Shown here piece after piece: positions 14,825-22,141 of a stretch of 25,044 nt of DNA (position 1 is its first letter; every line of letters begins with the position of its first letter). Location: positions 1 to 25,044 of the forward strand of contig NZ_CAMLMK010000039.1 of NCBI RefSeq assembly GCF_946481155.1, read 5' to 3'. The notes under the pieces are model-generated. The model was not told the origin of the DNA. It did not search any database and worked only from the letters and a program-made list of their open reading frames with translations. The translations under genes and the position numbers were made by a program. Source of the stretch: an uncultured Flavobacterium sp. (lineage in GTDB: Bacteria > Bacteroidota > Bacteroidia > Flavobacteriales > Flavobacteriaceae).

Positions 14825-15363
14825 TGACAATAACAATCGACCACGATATCAAACTTGAACTGATTACCGAAAATCACGCACAGTCCATCTTCGACATAGT
14901 CGACAGAAACAGAACGCATTTAAGGGAATGGCTCCCCTTTGTCGACCGGATGCAAACCGTTCAATTCGCTGAGAATTTTGTAAAAGGAACCATGCAGCGC
15001 AATCAGGAGGGCAATGAATATGCTTTCGTAATCGTTGCCAACGACAAAGTCATCGGAAGAATCGGAGTGTACAAAATCGACAGTCAAAATAAAATAGGTG
15101 AAATCGGCTATTGGCTGGCTGAAGGCGTTCAGGGAAAAGGCATTGTAACCAAATCCTGCAAATCAATCATCGACTTCTGTTTTTCTGACTTACAATTAAA
15201 TCGAATTGAAATAAAATGTGGCACAGAAAATCATAAGAGCAAAGTCATTCCGGAGAAATTAAACTTCACAAAAGAAGGCGTTATCCGACGAGGGGAATTG
15301 CTTTACGGCAAATTCATCGACTTAAATCTGTACTCCCTTTTAAAATCCGACATACAAGACTAG
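14824..15363 (+). CDS. GNAT family N-acetyltransferase, RimL-like (ribosomal protein type)
   Basis: 179 residues, the usual RimL/RimJ length. The N-terminus (IKLELITENHAQSIFDIVDRNR, then LREWLPFVD) is characteristic of RimL-type enzymes. Beta-4 and the acetyl-CoA loop read IGEIGYWLAEGVQGKGIVTKS, with the Q-G-x-G-I motif. The following segment is NRIEIKCGTENHKSKVIPEK; the usual AN.xS.xVAEK is slightly altered (V-I-P-E-K), and proline there is uncommon. A protein N-terminus or a small molecule is the likely acceptor. It is translationally coupled to the secreted 211-residue protein, an odd pairing of a cytosolic with an exported product. Confidence 0.88.
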   Translation: MTITIDHDIKLELITENHAQSIFDIVDRNRTHLREWLPFVDRMQTVQFAENFVKGTMQRNQEGNEYAFVIVANDKVIGRIGVYKIDSQNKIGEIGYWLAEGVQGKGIVTKSCKSIIDFCFSDLQLNRIEIKCGTENHKSKVIPEKLNFTKEGVIRRGELLYGKFIDLNLYSLLKSDIQD

Positions 15364-15375
15364 AAAGTGTTTAAG

Positions 15376-15406
15376 TTTACAAAACAAACTGCTTTTTGTA
15401 TCTTTG
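15376..15406 (+). promoter_or_regulatory. Promoter of the DUF4919 gene (-33 and -7 boxes)
   Basis: TTTA (15376-15379), 19 bases, then TATCTTTG (15399-15406), an exact TAnnTTTG. The predicted transcript starts near 15412, leaving a leader of about 55 bases before the ATG at 15468. It rules out an upstream TTG start at 15396. Confidence 0.55.
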
Positions 15407-15467
15407 GGTTATACGCTTACGTAAACCAACTTCGTTAGCCTTATTTGATATATTAAAGTACGCAAAC

Positions 15468-16160
15468 ATGAATCTTAAAAAATCGGTAACGTTGCTCTTT
15501 ATAGCCATGACAGGTTTGGTTTTTGGTCAGGAAATAACATTCAAAACTCCGGATTACAAAGCAATTAAAGCAAATATTGAAAATAAAAAATCAAAGTTCT
15601 ATTATCCGACATTGTTAAAAAGATTAGCTGCTAACGATACTTTGCTGTCGGAAGAGCAATATTCCCATCTTTATTATGGGTACACAATGCAGCCGGAATA
15701 CAAACCTTACACCCCAACCTCTAAAGAAAAAGAAATTAAAAAATACTACAGCCGCAAAAATCTGAACAAGAAAGATTTTCAGCAGTTTATTGTGTTAGCG
15801 AATCAATCCCTAAAAGAGTTTCCGTTAGATTTGCGATTATTGAATTATCTGGCCTACATGTACCATTATACCGGAAATGAAGTCATGGCAAGAAAGGTCT
15901 TTTTAAATTTCCAGGGGCTGGCGGCCGCCGTTATAGCCTCGGGAGATGGCGTAAAATGTGAAACTGGCTTACATGTAATTACGACAGATCATGAGACTGT
16001 AGTCTTAAACGTGCTCAGCTTTGAAAGCACATCCAAATCCTCAGGAGGTGATTGCGATTATTTAGCATTTGAAAAAGGCAGTTACACTGTGCCTGGCATG
16101 TATTTTAATATTGCCCAGATGAAGAAGAAACTCCCCAAACCAATCAAAAAAGTAAAGTAA
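15468..16160 (+). CDS. Secreted DUF4919 domain protein
   Basis: 230 residues from the ATG at 15468. An in-frame TTG at 15396 lies within the promoter and would spoil the signal peptide. The signal peptide MNLKKSVTLLFIAMTGLVFGQ ends near residue 21. The rest matches the DUF4919 pattern of Bacteroidetes: an N-terminal YYPTLLKRLAANDTLLSEEQ and HLYYGYTMQPEYKPY, and a helical middle with FPLDLRLLNYLAYMYHYTGN. A C-terminal beta section carries two cysteines (GVKCETGLHV, GGDCDYLAF). The domain has no known activity. It is followed with no gap by the DUF1835 gene. Confidence 0.8.
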   Translation: MNLKKSVTLLFIAMTGLVFGQEITFKTPDYKAIKANIENKKSKFYYPTLLKRLAANDTLLSEEQYSHLYYGYTMQPEYKPYTPTSKEKEIKKYYSRKNLNKKDFQQFIVLANQSLKEFPLDLRLLNYLAYMYHYTGNEVMARKVFLNFQGLAAAVIASGDGVKCETGLHVITTDHETVVLNVLSFESTSKSSGGDCDYLAFEKGSYTVPGMYFNIAQMKKKLPKPIKKVK

Positions 16161-16931
16161 ATGCCTGCGGAATATCATATTCTAAACGGCGATTGCCTGA
16201 AATGGCAGCTGGATCAGACCAATATTCAAGGCGAATTAATTGTTTGCAGGGAAAGCCTGATTGAAGGAGCGGTCGATGCTTTTCCTATTGAAAAATTCTG
16301 GGACCAAAGAGCCGAATTTGTTTCCAAAGCCTTCAACGCCACAAAAGAAGAATACTATCAAAAATCAGTAACGGAATTTAAAAAACTAGATGTTATTCCA
16401 GATGGTTCGGAAATCAACTTATGGTTTGAAAATGATTTGTTTTGCCAGGTCAATATGTGGTTTGTGCTGTCACTGCTTGCTGAAAAAGCATCAAAATATA
16501 AGATATACAGAATTTTCCCTGAAATTACCAGTGCATCAGATTATTGGACGGGATTCGGAAAAGCTACTACCGAAGATCTTCAAAAAGCATATATAAACAG
16601 AGTTTTGTTCTCTGAAGCCGATATCCGCCTGGGAAATACCTTATGGAATGGGTATCGGAACAATGATCTTGAAACCTTACTTCTTTTATCACACGCTAAA
16701 TCCGAGTGTTATGAGAATTTAGTGGAAGTCTGCAAAGCGAATGTGGAACGGTTTCCTTCCGAATCCAATATAGTAGGACGACCGGAACGTGTACTGAAAG
16801 AAATTATGGAGAAAGAGGGCACCGACTTCCAAACCATTTTAACGGAATTCTGCAAAACAAAGGGAATCTACGGCTTGGGCGATTTACAGGTTAAACGGAT
16901 TTACGAAAAGATAAAGCGTAATCCTTCTTAA
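16161..16931 (+). CDS. DUF1835 domain-containing protein
   Basis: 256 residues. The N-terminus YHILNGDCLKWQL, then GELIVCRESLIEGAVDAFP and FWDQRAEF, is the DUF1835 signature, whose Asp/Cys and Arg-Glu motifs suggest a nucleotide- or phospholigand-binding fold. A helical C-terminal half follows (from about 115; LWFENDLFCQVNMWFVLSLL). There is no signal peptide, so it is cytosolic. Its ATG follows directly on the DUF4919 stop. That is a very tight arrangement, although the partner is exported. No biochemical function is established for the domain to my knowledge. Confidence 0.82.
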   Translation: MPAEYHILNGDCLKWQLDQTNIQGELIVCRESLIEGAVDAFPIEKFWDQRAEFVSKAFNATKEEYYQKSVTEFKKLDVIPDGSEINLWFENDLFCQVNMWFVLSLLAEKASKYKIYRIFPEITSASDYWTGFGKATTEDLQKAYINRVLFSEADIRLGNTLWNGYRNNDLETLLLLSHAKSECYENLVEVCKANVERFPSESNIVGRPERVLKEIMEKEGTDFQTILTEFCKTKGIYGLGDLQVKRIYEKIKRNPS

Positions 16932-17005
16932 GAGGAAAACTCGCAATCGCAGAAAGAAATCGCAGACCGCTTGAAAAACAAATAGCAGTAAATTTAAATA
17001 ATCTA

Positions 17006-17013
17006 TATATTTG
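17006..17013 (+). promoter_or_regulatory. Bacteroidetes -7 box for the WPGA-motif membrane protein gene
   Basis: TATATTTG, an exact TAnnTTTG, lies 28 bases upstream of the ATG at 17042. No clear -33 box. Confidence 0.5.
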
Positions 17014-17041
17014 CCGACTTACTTACACACACGAGAATAAA

Positions 17042-17638
17042 ATGAAATATGTAGAAGTTTGCCTATTCGTATTAACAATAGCATCACTGAGCTTTTTTTT
17101 AATTGATTTCCCCGGCGGGACGCTTTTTACCGTACTGCAGCTTACAACAATATCCTTGCTTTATTTTGTGCTTGGCTTTGCGATATTCAACAGCATACGC
17201 CTGAGACGAATTTTCAAGAAAGAAAGCTATCAAAATGTTAGCGGATTAAGGATTGTAGGTGCAATTGGTACCGGCATGACATTATCCATCGTCATCATAG
17301 GCATACTGTTCACCGTAATGCAGTGGCCTGGTGCTTCCTTCAATTTACTTATTGGATTAGTATTTACCGCTATTATTTCTTTAGTGAGTATAATAAAGTA
17401 CCTAATGTCAAAATCCGCGTACTACAAAAAAATATTAGTCCGAACCCTTGGCTTTGGCGCAGTAGCGTTTGCTTTATTCAGCATTCCAAAAATTACGTGG
17501 ATTGAAATCAAATACAAAAACCATCCTGCAGTGATTGAAGCGTATCAAAAAGCCTTTGCAGATCCGGACAATCCTGCTGTGTGGGATGTCGTTAAAGCGG
17601 AAAAAGATAAACTTTACGAAAGTGAGGGTGAGGATTAG
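17042..17638 (+). CDS. Multi-pass membrane protein with WPGA motif, unknown function
   Basis: 198 residues. Four hydrophobic helices are apparent: about 5-22, 28-50, 70-92 (VGAIGTGMTLSIVIIGILFTVMQ) and 97-116, with a fifth at about 130-148. A soluble acidic C-terminus of ~40 residues follows. The turn VMQWPGASFNLLIG resembles the FKIMHWPGA turn of the gliding-motility motor protein GldL and its many small Bacteroidetes membrane relatives. The rest does not resemble GldL, and no gldK, gldM or gldN is nearby. The terminator at 17665 follows 26 bases after the stop. Confidence 0.65.
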   Translation: MKYVEVCLFVLTIASLSFFLIDFPGGTLFTVLQLTTISLLYFVLGFAIFNSIRLRRIFKKESYQNVSGLRIVGAIGTGMTLSIVIIGILFTVMQWPGASFNLLIGLVFTAIISLVSIIKYLMSKSAYYKKILVRTLGFGAVAFALFSIPKITWIEIKYKNHPAVIEAYQKAFADPDNPAVWDVVKAEKDKLYESEGED

Positions 17639-17659
17639 TTCTCCCGAATAATTAAAATA

Positions 17660-17715
17660 AATAAAAAATCCCAAGCTTTCACTTGGGATTTTCTTTTATT
17701 TCAAACGCATCAAAC
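17660..17715. repeat. 56-bp direct repeat, copy 1 (ectopic copy of valS terminator and valS 3' tail)
   Basis: Matches 18677-18732 in the same orientation with one mismatch (G at 17707, T at 18724); the first 47 bases are identical. In copy 2 the last 20 bases are the valS stop and final codons. Copy 1 therefore holds a detached valS tail that would read L-M-R-L-K-stop on the minus strand. The copies are 1017 bases apart. Confidence 0.9.
17665..17700 (+). terminator. Intrinsic terminator after the WPGA-motif gene
   Basis: The stem AAAATCCCAAG (17665-17675) pairs with CTTGGGATTTT (17682-17692) around a CTTTCA loop; TTTTCTTTTATTT follows. It is identical to the valS terminator at 18682. Confidence 0.85.
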
Positions 17716-17746
17716 ATTACTACAAAAAAATTATTATATTTATCTA

Positions 17747-18151
17747 ATGAAGCAACTGACAGTCATAACGTTATTGTTTTATTACACCTTAGGAACTTTA
17801 TGTTTGCCAATGGGTGACTTTTCCATATTGCCTTCGCTTCCAAAGATTTACCAGCATTGCAAAGCAACGGAAGATTGCGACATGACCCCAATTGATTTTT
17901 TAACCGATCACCTTATCAACATCGATGGGATTTTTGATAGTCACGAAAACGGTGATGATCAGAAACCACATCAACCCTTTCAGCACCACAATATTGTTGT
18001 ACAGCTTTTTACACCGGTAATTCAGGAGTTTTCAATTCCAAATAGAATACTCTTCACAGAAAAAGAATCAGTTACTGCAATAACCAATATCCATTTTATC
18101 TCCGATTATATCTCAAAGACATTCAGACCTCCGATTGCTCAACATTTTTAA
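17747..18151 (+). CDS. Small exported His/Asp-rich protein, possibly linked to metal efflux
   Basis: 134 residues. A hydrophobic N-terminus (MKQLTVITLLFYYTLGTLCLP) suggests export. The mature region has HCKATEDCDMTPIDFLTDH and a run rich in His, Asp and Asn (SHENGDDQKPHQPFQHHN) that could bind metal ions. Small proteins with this DMTP.DF.TDHLINIDGIFD core are, as far as I recall, found next to CusA/CzcA-type RND efflux genes in flavobacteria, but no efflux gene is present here. TATATTTA (17735-17742) just before the ATG is one base off the -7 consensus and would give a nearly leaderless mRNA. The gene lies inside the 1-kb segment bounded by 56-bp direct repeats. Confidence 0.6.
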   Translation: MKQLTVITLLFYYTLGTLCLPMGDFSILPSLPKIYQHCKATEDCDMTPIDFLTDHLINIDGIFDSHENGDDQKPHQPFQHHNIVVQLFTPVIQEFSIPNRILFTEKESVTAITNIHFISDYISKTFRPPIAQHF

Positions 18152-18195
18152 GTTAGTTATCAAATTAAATAAAAATTAATAAAATAATTCAGAAA

Positions 18196-18660
18196 ATGAA
18201 ATCAATCATGGTAATGCTGGGCCTTGTAATGCTTAGCGCAACATCTTTCGCACAAAAAATAGCAAATGAAAAAGTTCCGGCAGTAGTAAAAGAAGGCTTT
18301 AAAGCAAAATTCCCGTCGGTAACCAAATCTACATGGGAAATGGAAAGCACTTCCGAATATGAGGCCGACTTTAAATTAAAAGACAAAAAGTATTCAGCAA
18401 AATTTGACAAGTCCGGCCATTGGATAGAAACCGAAACTGAAATCAGCGTGGCTGCTTTACCAAAAGTCGTAAGTGAAACGATTGCCAAACAATTCCCTGA
18501 TTTCAAAATCAAAGAAGCTGAAAAAGCCGAAACTTCAAACCACGGAACTTTATATGAAGTTAAAATTCAGAAAGCAAAGCAAATCTATGCGGTGCATCTT
18601 TCCACTGACGGAAAAGTCGTGAGTAAGGAAACTGAAAAAGAAGAAGACGAGAAAGAGTAA
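18196..18660 (+). CDS. Periplasmic PepSY-like domain protein
   Basis: 154 residues. The signal peptide ends near TSFAQ (residue 19). Two half-repeats of the PepSY-like fold follow: AVVKEGFKAKFPSVTKSTWEMESTSEYEADFKLKDKKYSAKFDKSGHW (about 28-75) and VVSETIAKQFPDFKIKEAEKAETSNHGTLYEVKIQKAKQIYAVHLSTDGKV (about 90-140). A Glu/Lys-rich end completes it. These proteins are common in Bacteroidetes, often beside two-component systems or metal efflux genes; no catalytic role is known. It starts 44 bases after the His/Asp-rich protein and is probably co-transcribed. A run of ten T follows its stop directly, then the shared terminator. Confidence 0.82.
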   Translation: MKSIMVMLGLVMLSATSFAQKIANEKVPAVVKEGFKAKFPSVTKSTWEMESTSEYEADFKLKDKKYSAKFDKSGHWIETETEISVAALPKVVSETIAKQFPDFKIKEAEKAETSNHGTLYEVKIQKAKQIYAVHLSTDGKVVSKETEKEEDEKE

Positions 18661-18676
18661 TTTTTTTTTTAATCCT

Positions 18677-18732
18677 AATAAAAAATCCCAAGCTTTCACT
18701 TGGGATTTTCTTTTATTTCAAACTCATCAAAC
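18677..18732. repeat. 56-bp direct repeat, copy 2 (native valS terminator and 3' end)
   Basis: This is the native position: 18713-18732 is the valS stop and last codons, and 18682-18709 the terminator hairpin. It is 55/56 identical to 17660-17715. Confidence 0.9.
18682..18712. terminator. Bidirectional terminator between the PepSY-like gene and valS
   Basis: An 11-bp stem (18682-18692 with 18699-18709) has a 6-base loop. T-rich tracts lie on both sides: TTTTCTTTT on the plus strand and six T on the minus strand. It can serve both convergent genes. Confidence 0.85.
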
Positions 18733-21343
18733 TCTGTTCGATGGTTGCGATTTTTGCTAAGGCATCTGCTTCTTTCTTACGCTCCATTTCGATAACTTTC
18801 TCTGGTGCACCGGCTACGAATTTCTCGTTAGACAGTTTCGCCTGTACCGATTTAAGGAAACCAATGTTGTAGTTCAACTCTTCTGTCAGTTTCGCGATTT
18901 CTGCGTCGATGTCTATATTTCCTGTGATAGGAATAAAGTACTCATTAGATTTTACACGATAAGATAATGCGCCATCCACTTTATCAGAAACATATTCCAA
19001 AGCAGAAACATTTCCTAATTTCGAAATCACAGAATCAAAGAATGCCGATACTTTTTCATTATTCACAACCTTCAATTCAATCGCATCCTTATTCGGAATG
19101 TTCTTGTCTTTTCTAATCGTTCTGATTCCCGAAATCACTTCAGCAGCAAAATCGAATTCCGTAATTAAATTTTCATTTGCCGATGTCATTGTTGGCCATT
19201 CCGCAACTATCAGTGCCTCTTCAGGAGTTCTTTCGGCGATGCGCTGCCAGATATCCTCTGTTAAGAACGGCATGAAGGGATGCAATAACTTAAGGTTGTT
19301 TTCCAACATTTCAATTGCTTTGTTGAAAGTCGCACGATCAATCGGCTGTTGGTAACCCGGTTTAATCATTTCCAGGAACCACGAACAGAAATCAGTCCAT
19401 ACTAATTTATAGGTTGCCATCAACGCATCAGAAATTCTGTATTTGTCGAAGTTGTCTTCAATTTCAGCAAGTGTTCGCTGTAATTTTGCTTCATACCATT
19501 CGATGGCTACCTTTGAAGATTCCGGCTGTGCGATATCAGCTACCTCCCATCCTTTTATCAAACGGAACGCATTCCAGATTTTGTTGGCAAAAGCTTTCCC
19601 CTGGTCGCACAATAACTCGTCAAATAAAATATCATTTCCGGCAGAAGCGCTCAATAACAATCCGCAACGAACGCCATCGGCGCCATATTTTTCAATTAAG
19701 CCAAGCGGATCCGGTGAGTTCCCTAACGATTTCGACATTTTACGTCCTTCTTTGTCACGCACCAAACCAGTTAAATATACATTATTGAATGGCTTTTCAC
19801 CTGCATATTCGTAACCCGCGATAATCATACGCGCTACCCAGAAGAATAAAATATCCGGACCGGTAACCAAATCATTCGTTGGATAATAGTATTTAAAATC
19901 CTCATTTTCAGGATCCATGATGCCCCCGAAAACGGCCATTGGCCATAACCATGATGAGAACCAAGTGTCTAATGCATCAGCATCTTGCTTTAAGTCAGAT
20001 GCCTGTAGAGATGCATTTCCAGTCTTTTGCTGTGCTAAAGCTACCGCATCTTCAATGGTTTCCGCTACCACAAAATCTTCTTTTCCATCACCGTAGTAAT
20101 AAGCCGGAATCTGCTGGCCCCACCATAACTGACGTGAAATGTTCCAGTCGCGGATGTTTTCCAGCCAATGACGGTACGTATTATTAAAACGCGACGGGTA
20201 TAATTTTACTTCATCTGTTTCCAGAACTGCTTTGATTGCCGGTTTTACCAATTCTTCCATTTTCAGGAACCATTGGTCTGATAATCTTGGCTCAATAACG
20301 GCTTTCGTTCTTTCGGAAGTTCCTACGTTATTGATATAATTTTCGGTTTTTGCCAAAGCGCCAATCGTTTCAAGTTCTTTGGAAATTTCTTCGCGAACAA
20401 CGAAACGGTCTTTCCCTTCATAATGCAGTCCGTAGCTGTTTAAAGTCGCGTCGTCATTAAAAATATCGATGATTTCCAGATTGTGCTTGTCGCCTAAAGT
20501 CTTATCATTAACATCATGTGCAGGCGTTACTTTTAAACAGCCTGTTCCGAATTCCATATCTACATACTCATCGAAAATGATTGGAATCACTCGATTGCAG
20601 ATCGGAACAATAGCATTTTTTCCTTTTAAGTGGAAATAACGTTCATCTTCCGGATGAATACAGATGGCGGTATCACCCAAAATCGTTTCCGGACGGGTGG
20701 TTGCAATGGTTACAAATTCATTAGAACCTTCAATCTGGTATTTTAAGTGGTATAATTTCCCTTGTCTTTCTTCGTAATTAACTTCTTCATCGGAAAGCGT
20801 TGTTTTTGCTTCCGGGTCCCAGTTTACCATTCGGTACCCGCGGTAAATCATCCCTTTGTTGTACAAATCAACAAACGAACGGATTACAGAAGCCGACATG
20901 TCCGGATCCATAGTAAATTTAGTTCGGTCCCAATCGCATGAGCATCCCAACTGCTTTAACTGCTCGAGGATAGTTCCGCCGTACTTGTCGGTCCACTCCC
21001 AGGCGTGTTTTAAAAATTCTTCGCGGGATAAATCATTTTTATTGATGCCTTCCGATTTCAATTTTGCCACAACTTTAGCTTCCGTAGCGATTGATGCATG
21101 GTCCGTTCCCGGTACCCAGCAGGCGTTGAACCCTTTTAATCGCGCACGACGAATCAGTACATCCTGAATGGTGTTGTTCAGCATGTGTCCCATGTGTAAG
21201 ACACCCGTTACGTTTGGTGGCGGGATTACAATGGTATAAGGCGTACGGTTATCAGGTTTTGAATGAAAATAGTTGTTTTTCATCCAGTAATCGTACCATT
21301 TCTGCTCTGCTGTCGTAGCTTCAAATTGTGCTGGAATTGTCAT
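18713..21343 (-). CDS. valS: Valine--tRNA ligase
   Basis: 876 residues, normal for bacterial ValRS. It joins valine to tRNA-Val in the cytosol. The class I HIGH motif appears as HMGH (50-53) after PPPNVTGVL. The CP1 editing domain has [10 protein letters not shown] (215-224) and [12 protein letters not shown]. The catalytic core closes with [10 protein letters not shown] (KMSKS 535-539) and the WFSSWLWP region upstream of it. The anticodon-binding domain covers about 610-750, and a C-terminal coiled coil about 810-876 ([20 protein letters not shown]). The start ATG at 21341-21343 gives the expected N-terminus. Nothing appears truncated. Its last 20 coding bases are duplicated 1 kb downstream. 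The 315-base upstream gap holds a structured element on the opposite strand. Confidence 0.97.
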   Translation of the reverse strand: MTIPAQFEATTAEQKWYDYWMKNNYFHSKPDNRTPYTIVIPPPNVTGVLHMGHMLNNTIQDVLIRRARLKGFNACWVPGTDHASIATEAKVVAKLKSEGINKNDLSREEFLKHAWEWTDKYGGTILEQLKQLGCSCDWDRTKFTMDPDMSASVIRSFVDLYNKGMIYRGYRMVNWDPEAKTTLSDEEVNYEERQGKLYHLKYQIEGSNEFVTIATTRPETILGDTAICIHPEDERYFHLKGKNAIVPICNRVIPIIFDEYVDMEFGTGCLKVTPAHDVNDKTLGDKHNLEIIDIFNDDATLNSYGLHYEGKDRFVVREEISKELETIGALAKTENYINNVGTSERTKAVIEPRLSDQWFLKMEELVKPAIKAVLETDEVKLYPSRFNNTYRHWLENIRDWNISRQLWWGQQIPAYYYGDGKEDFVVAETIEDAVALAQQKTGNASLQASDLKQDADALDTWFSSWLWPMAVFGGIMDPENEDFKYYYPTNDLVTGPDILFFWVARMIIAGYEYAGEKPFNNVYLTGLVRDKEGRKMSKSLGNSPDPLGLIEKYGADGVRCGLLLSASAGNDILFDELLCDQGKAFANKIWNAFRLIKGWEVADIAQPESSKVAIEWYEAKLQRTLAEIEDNFDKYRISDALMATYKLVWTDFCSWFLEMIKPGYQQPIDRATFNKAIEMLENNLKLLHPFMPFLTEDIWQRIAERTPEEALIVAEWPTMTSANENLITEFDFAAEVISGIRTIRKDKNIPNKDAIELKVVNNEKVSAFFDSVISKLGNVSALEYVSDKVDGALSYRVKSNEYFIPITGNIDIDAEIAKLTEELNYNIGFLKSVQAKLSNEKFVAGAPEKVIEMERKKEADALAKIATIEQSLMSLK

Positions 21344-21404
21344 ATTTTGTTTGTTCTTTGAATTCGTTTATTACGTTTACAAAAATGCAAATAGTTCCTC
21401 CTTT

Positions 21405-21499
21405 AGCCCCGATGGCAGTGGAAATCCTGTTCTTGTGAGATTGCCGGGGCAAACTCGCAATAACAGCATTGTAACGTACAGCGGGAAAAGGGATTACCG
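21405..21499 (+). repeat. Structured intergenic element, copy A (conserved flanks around a variable hairpin)
   Basis: It starts AGCCCCGATGGCAGTGG and ends GTACAGCGGGAAAAGGGAT. Between lies a long hairpin, 21427-21466: CTGTT/AACAG, TTGTGAG/CTCGCAA and TTGC/GCAA with a CGGG loop, 16 pairs and two internal mismatches. One U-G wobble (21436-21457) favours a plus-strand RNA. An outer stem AATCC/GGATT is possible. Copy B at 24832-24910 has matching flanks and a different hairpin. I recall similar elements in many copies in Flavobacterium and Chryseobacterium genomes, but cannot confirm it here. Apart from this element and the DUF1573 promoter, the gap 21344-21658 holds nothing else I can support. 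Confidence 0.6.
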
Positions 21500-21603
21500 G
21501 CAAGCCCAAAGTTTCGCTCCCGAAATGACTTTGGTATGCTTTTTGTAATTATATCAGGCAAAAATAGCTATAACTGAGCAAATAAAAAAAGAGCGTTAAA
21601 TTA

Positions 21604-21634
21604 TTTGTTCATTTATTAAAACAATGTAATTTTA
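21604..21634 (+). promoter_or_regulatory. Promoter of the DUF1573 gene (-33 and -7 boxes)
   Basis: TTTG (21604-21607), 19 bases, then TAATTTTA (21627-21634), one base from TAnnTTTG. The spacing is ideal for the Bacteroidetes primary sigma factor. The predicted leader is about 18 bases. Confidence 0.55.
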
Positions 21635-21658
21635 CAATAACTATTAAAACTTAAAAAG

Positions 21659-22093
21659 ATGAAAAAATTATTAGGATTAGTTGCAATTTTAGCATTTAGC
21701 GTTGCATCATATGCCCAAAAAGGACCGAAGATAGAGTTCAAGGCAAAAGACAACACTATTGACTACGGAACCGTTTCTAAAGATTCAGATAACGGACAGC
21801 GTACATTTGAATTTACCAACACCGGTGATGCTCCTTTGATCATCACTAACGTGCAGTCTACCTGCGGATGTACTGTTCCGACTAAACCAACTGAGCCGAT
21901 CATGCCTGGTAAAACAGGAAAAATTGAAGTGAAATACAACATGAATCCGGGTAAGATTTCTAAAACTATTACCGTTGAATCGAATGCTGTGAACTACGAA
22001 GGTGGAAAAGTGGCATTGCGAATTAAAGGTGAAGTGATCGTTAAGGAAGAGAAAAATGTGCTTCAGAAAGCAAAAACTGGTCCGCAATCGTAA
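21659..22093 (+). CDS. Secreted DUF1573 domain protein
   Basis: 144 residues. The signal peptide MKKLLGLVAILAFSVASYAQ is followed by a single DUF1573 Ig-like beta-sandwich (about 26-128). Typical marks are DYGTVSKDSDNGQRTFEFTN, GDAPLIITNVQSTCGCTVP (C69 and C71) and a final MPGKTGKIEVKYN. The CGC pair is conserved in the family and may form a disulfide or bind metal. Such proteins are abundant in Bacteroidetes periplasms and resemble ASPM/MSP-type Ig domains; no activity is known. It has its own promoter and a strong terminator, so it is monocistronic. Confidence 0.88.
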   Translation: MKKLLGLVAILAFSVASYAQKGPKIEFKAKDNTIDYGTVSKDSDNGQRTFEFTNTGDAPLIITNVQSTCGCTVPTKPTEPIMPGKTGKIEVKYNMNPGKISKTITVESNAVNYEGGKVALRIKGEVIVKEEKNVLQKAKTGPQS

Positions 22094-22112
22094 CAACAAT
22101 ACTATAAATTAT

Positions 22113-22141
22113 AAATCCCCGCAGCAGCGGGGATTTTTTTA
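22113..22141. terminator. Strong bidirectional terminator between DUF1573 and the protease gene
   Basis: ATCCCCGC (22115-22122) pairs with GCGGGGAT (22127-22134) around AGCA, followed by seven more T on the plus strand. Its 3' T-tract overlaps the stop codon of the convergent protease gene. Confidence 0.9.

Noticed and set aside
15396..15467. 24-residue extension of the DUF4919 protein (TTG start)
   Set aside because: The codons overlap the TATCTTTG promoter box, and the ATG at 15468 gives a standard signal peptide.
16936..16985. Short direct repeat AATCGCAGA between the DUF1835 and WPGA genes
   Set aside because: Only two short imperfect copies; not distinguishable from chance in A-rich DNA.
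19414..19814. Antisense ORFs of ~123 codons within valS
   Set aside because: They are shadows of a highly conserved sense gene with no promoter or domain of their own.
21344..21404. T-box or other aminoacyl-tRNA sensing leader upstream of valS
   Set aside because: The only strong structure in the gap (element A) has wobble pairs favouring the opposite strand, and no T-box or antiterminator motif is visible.
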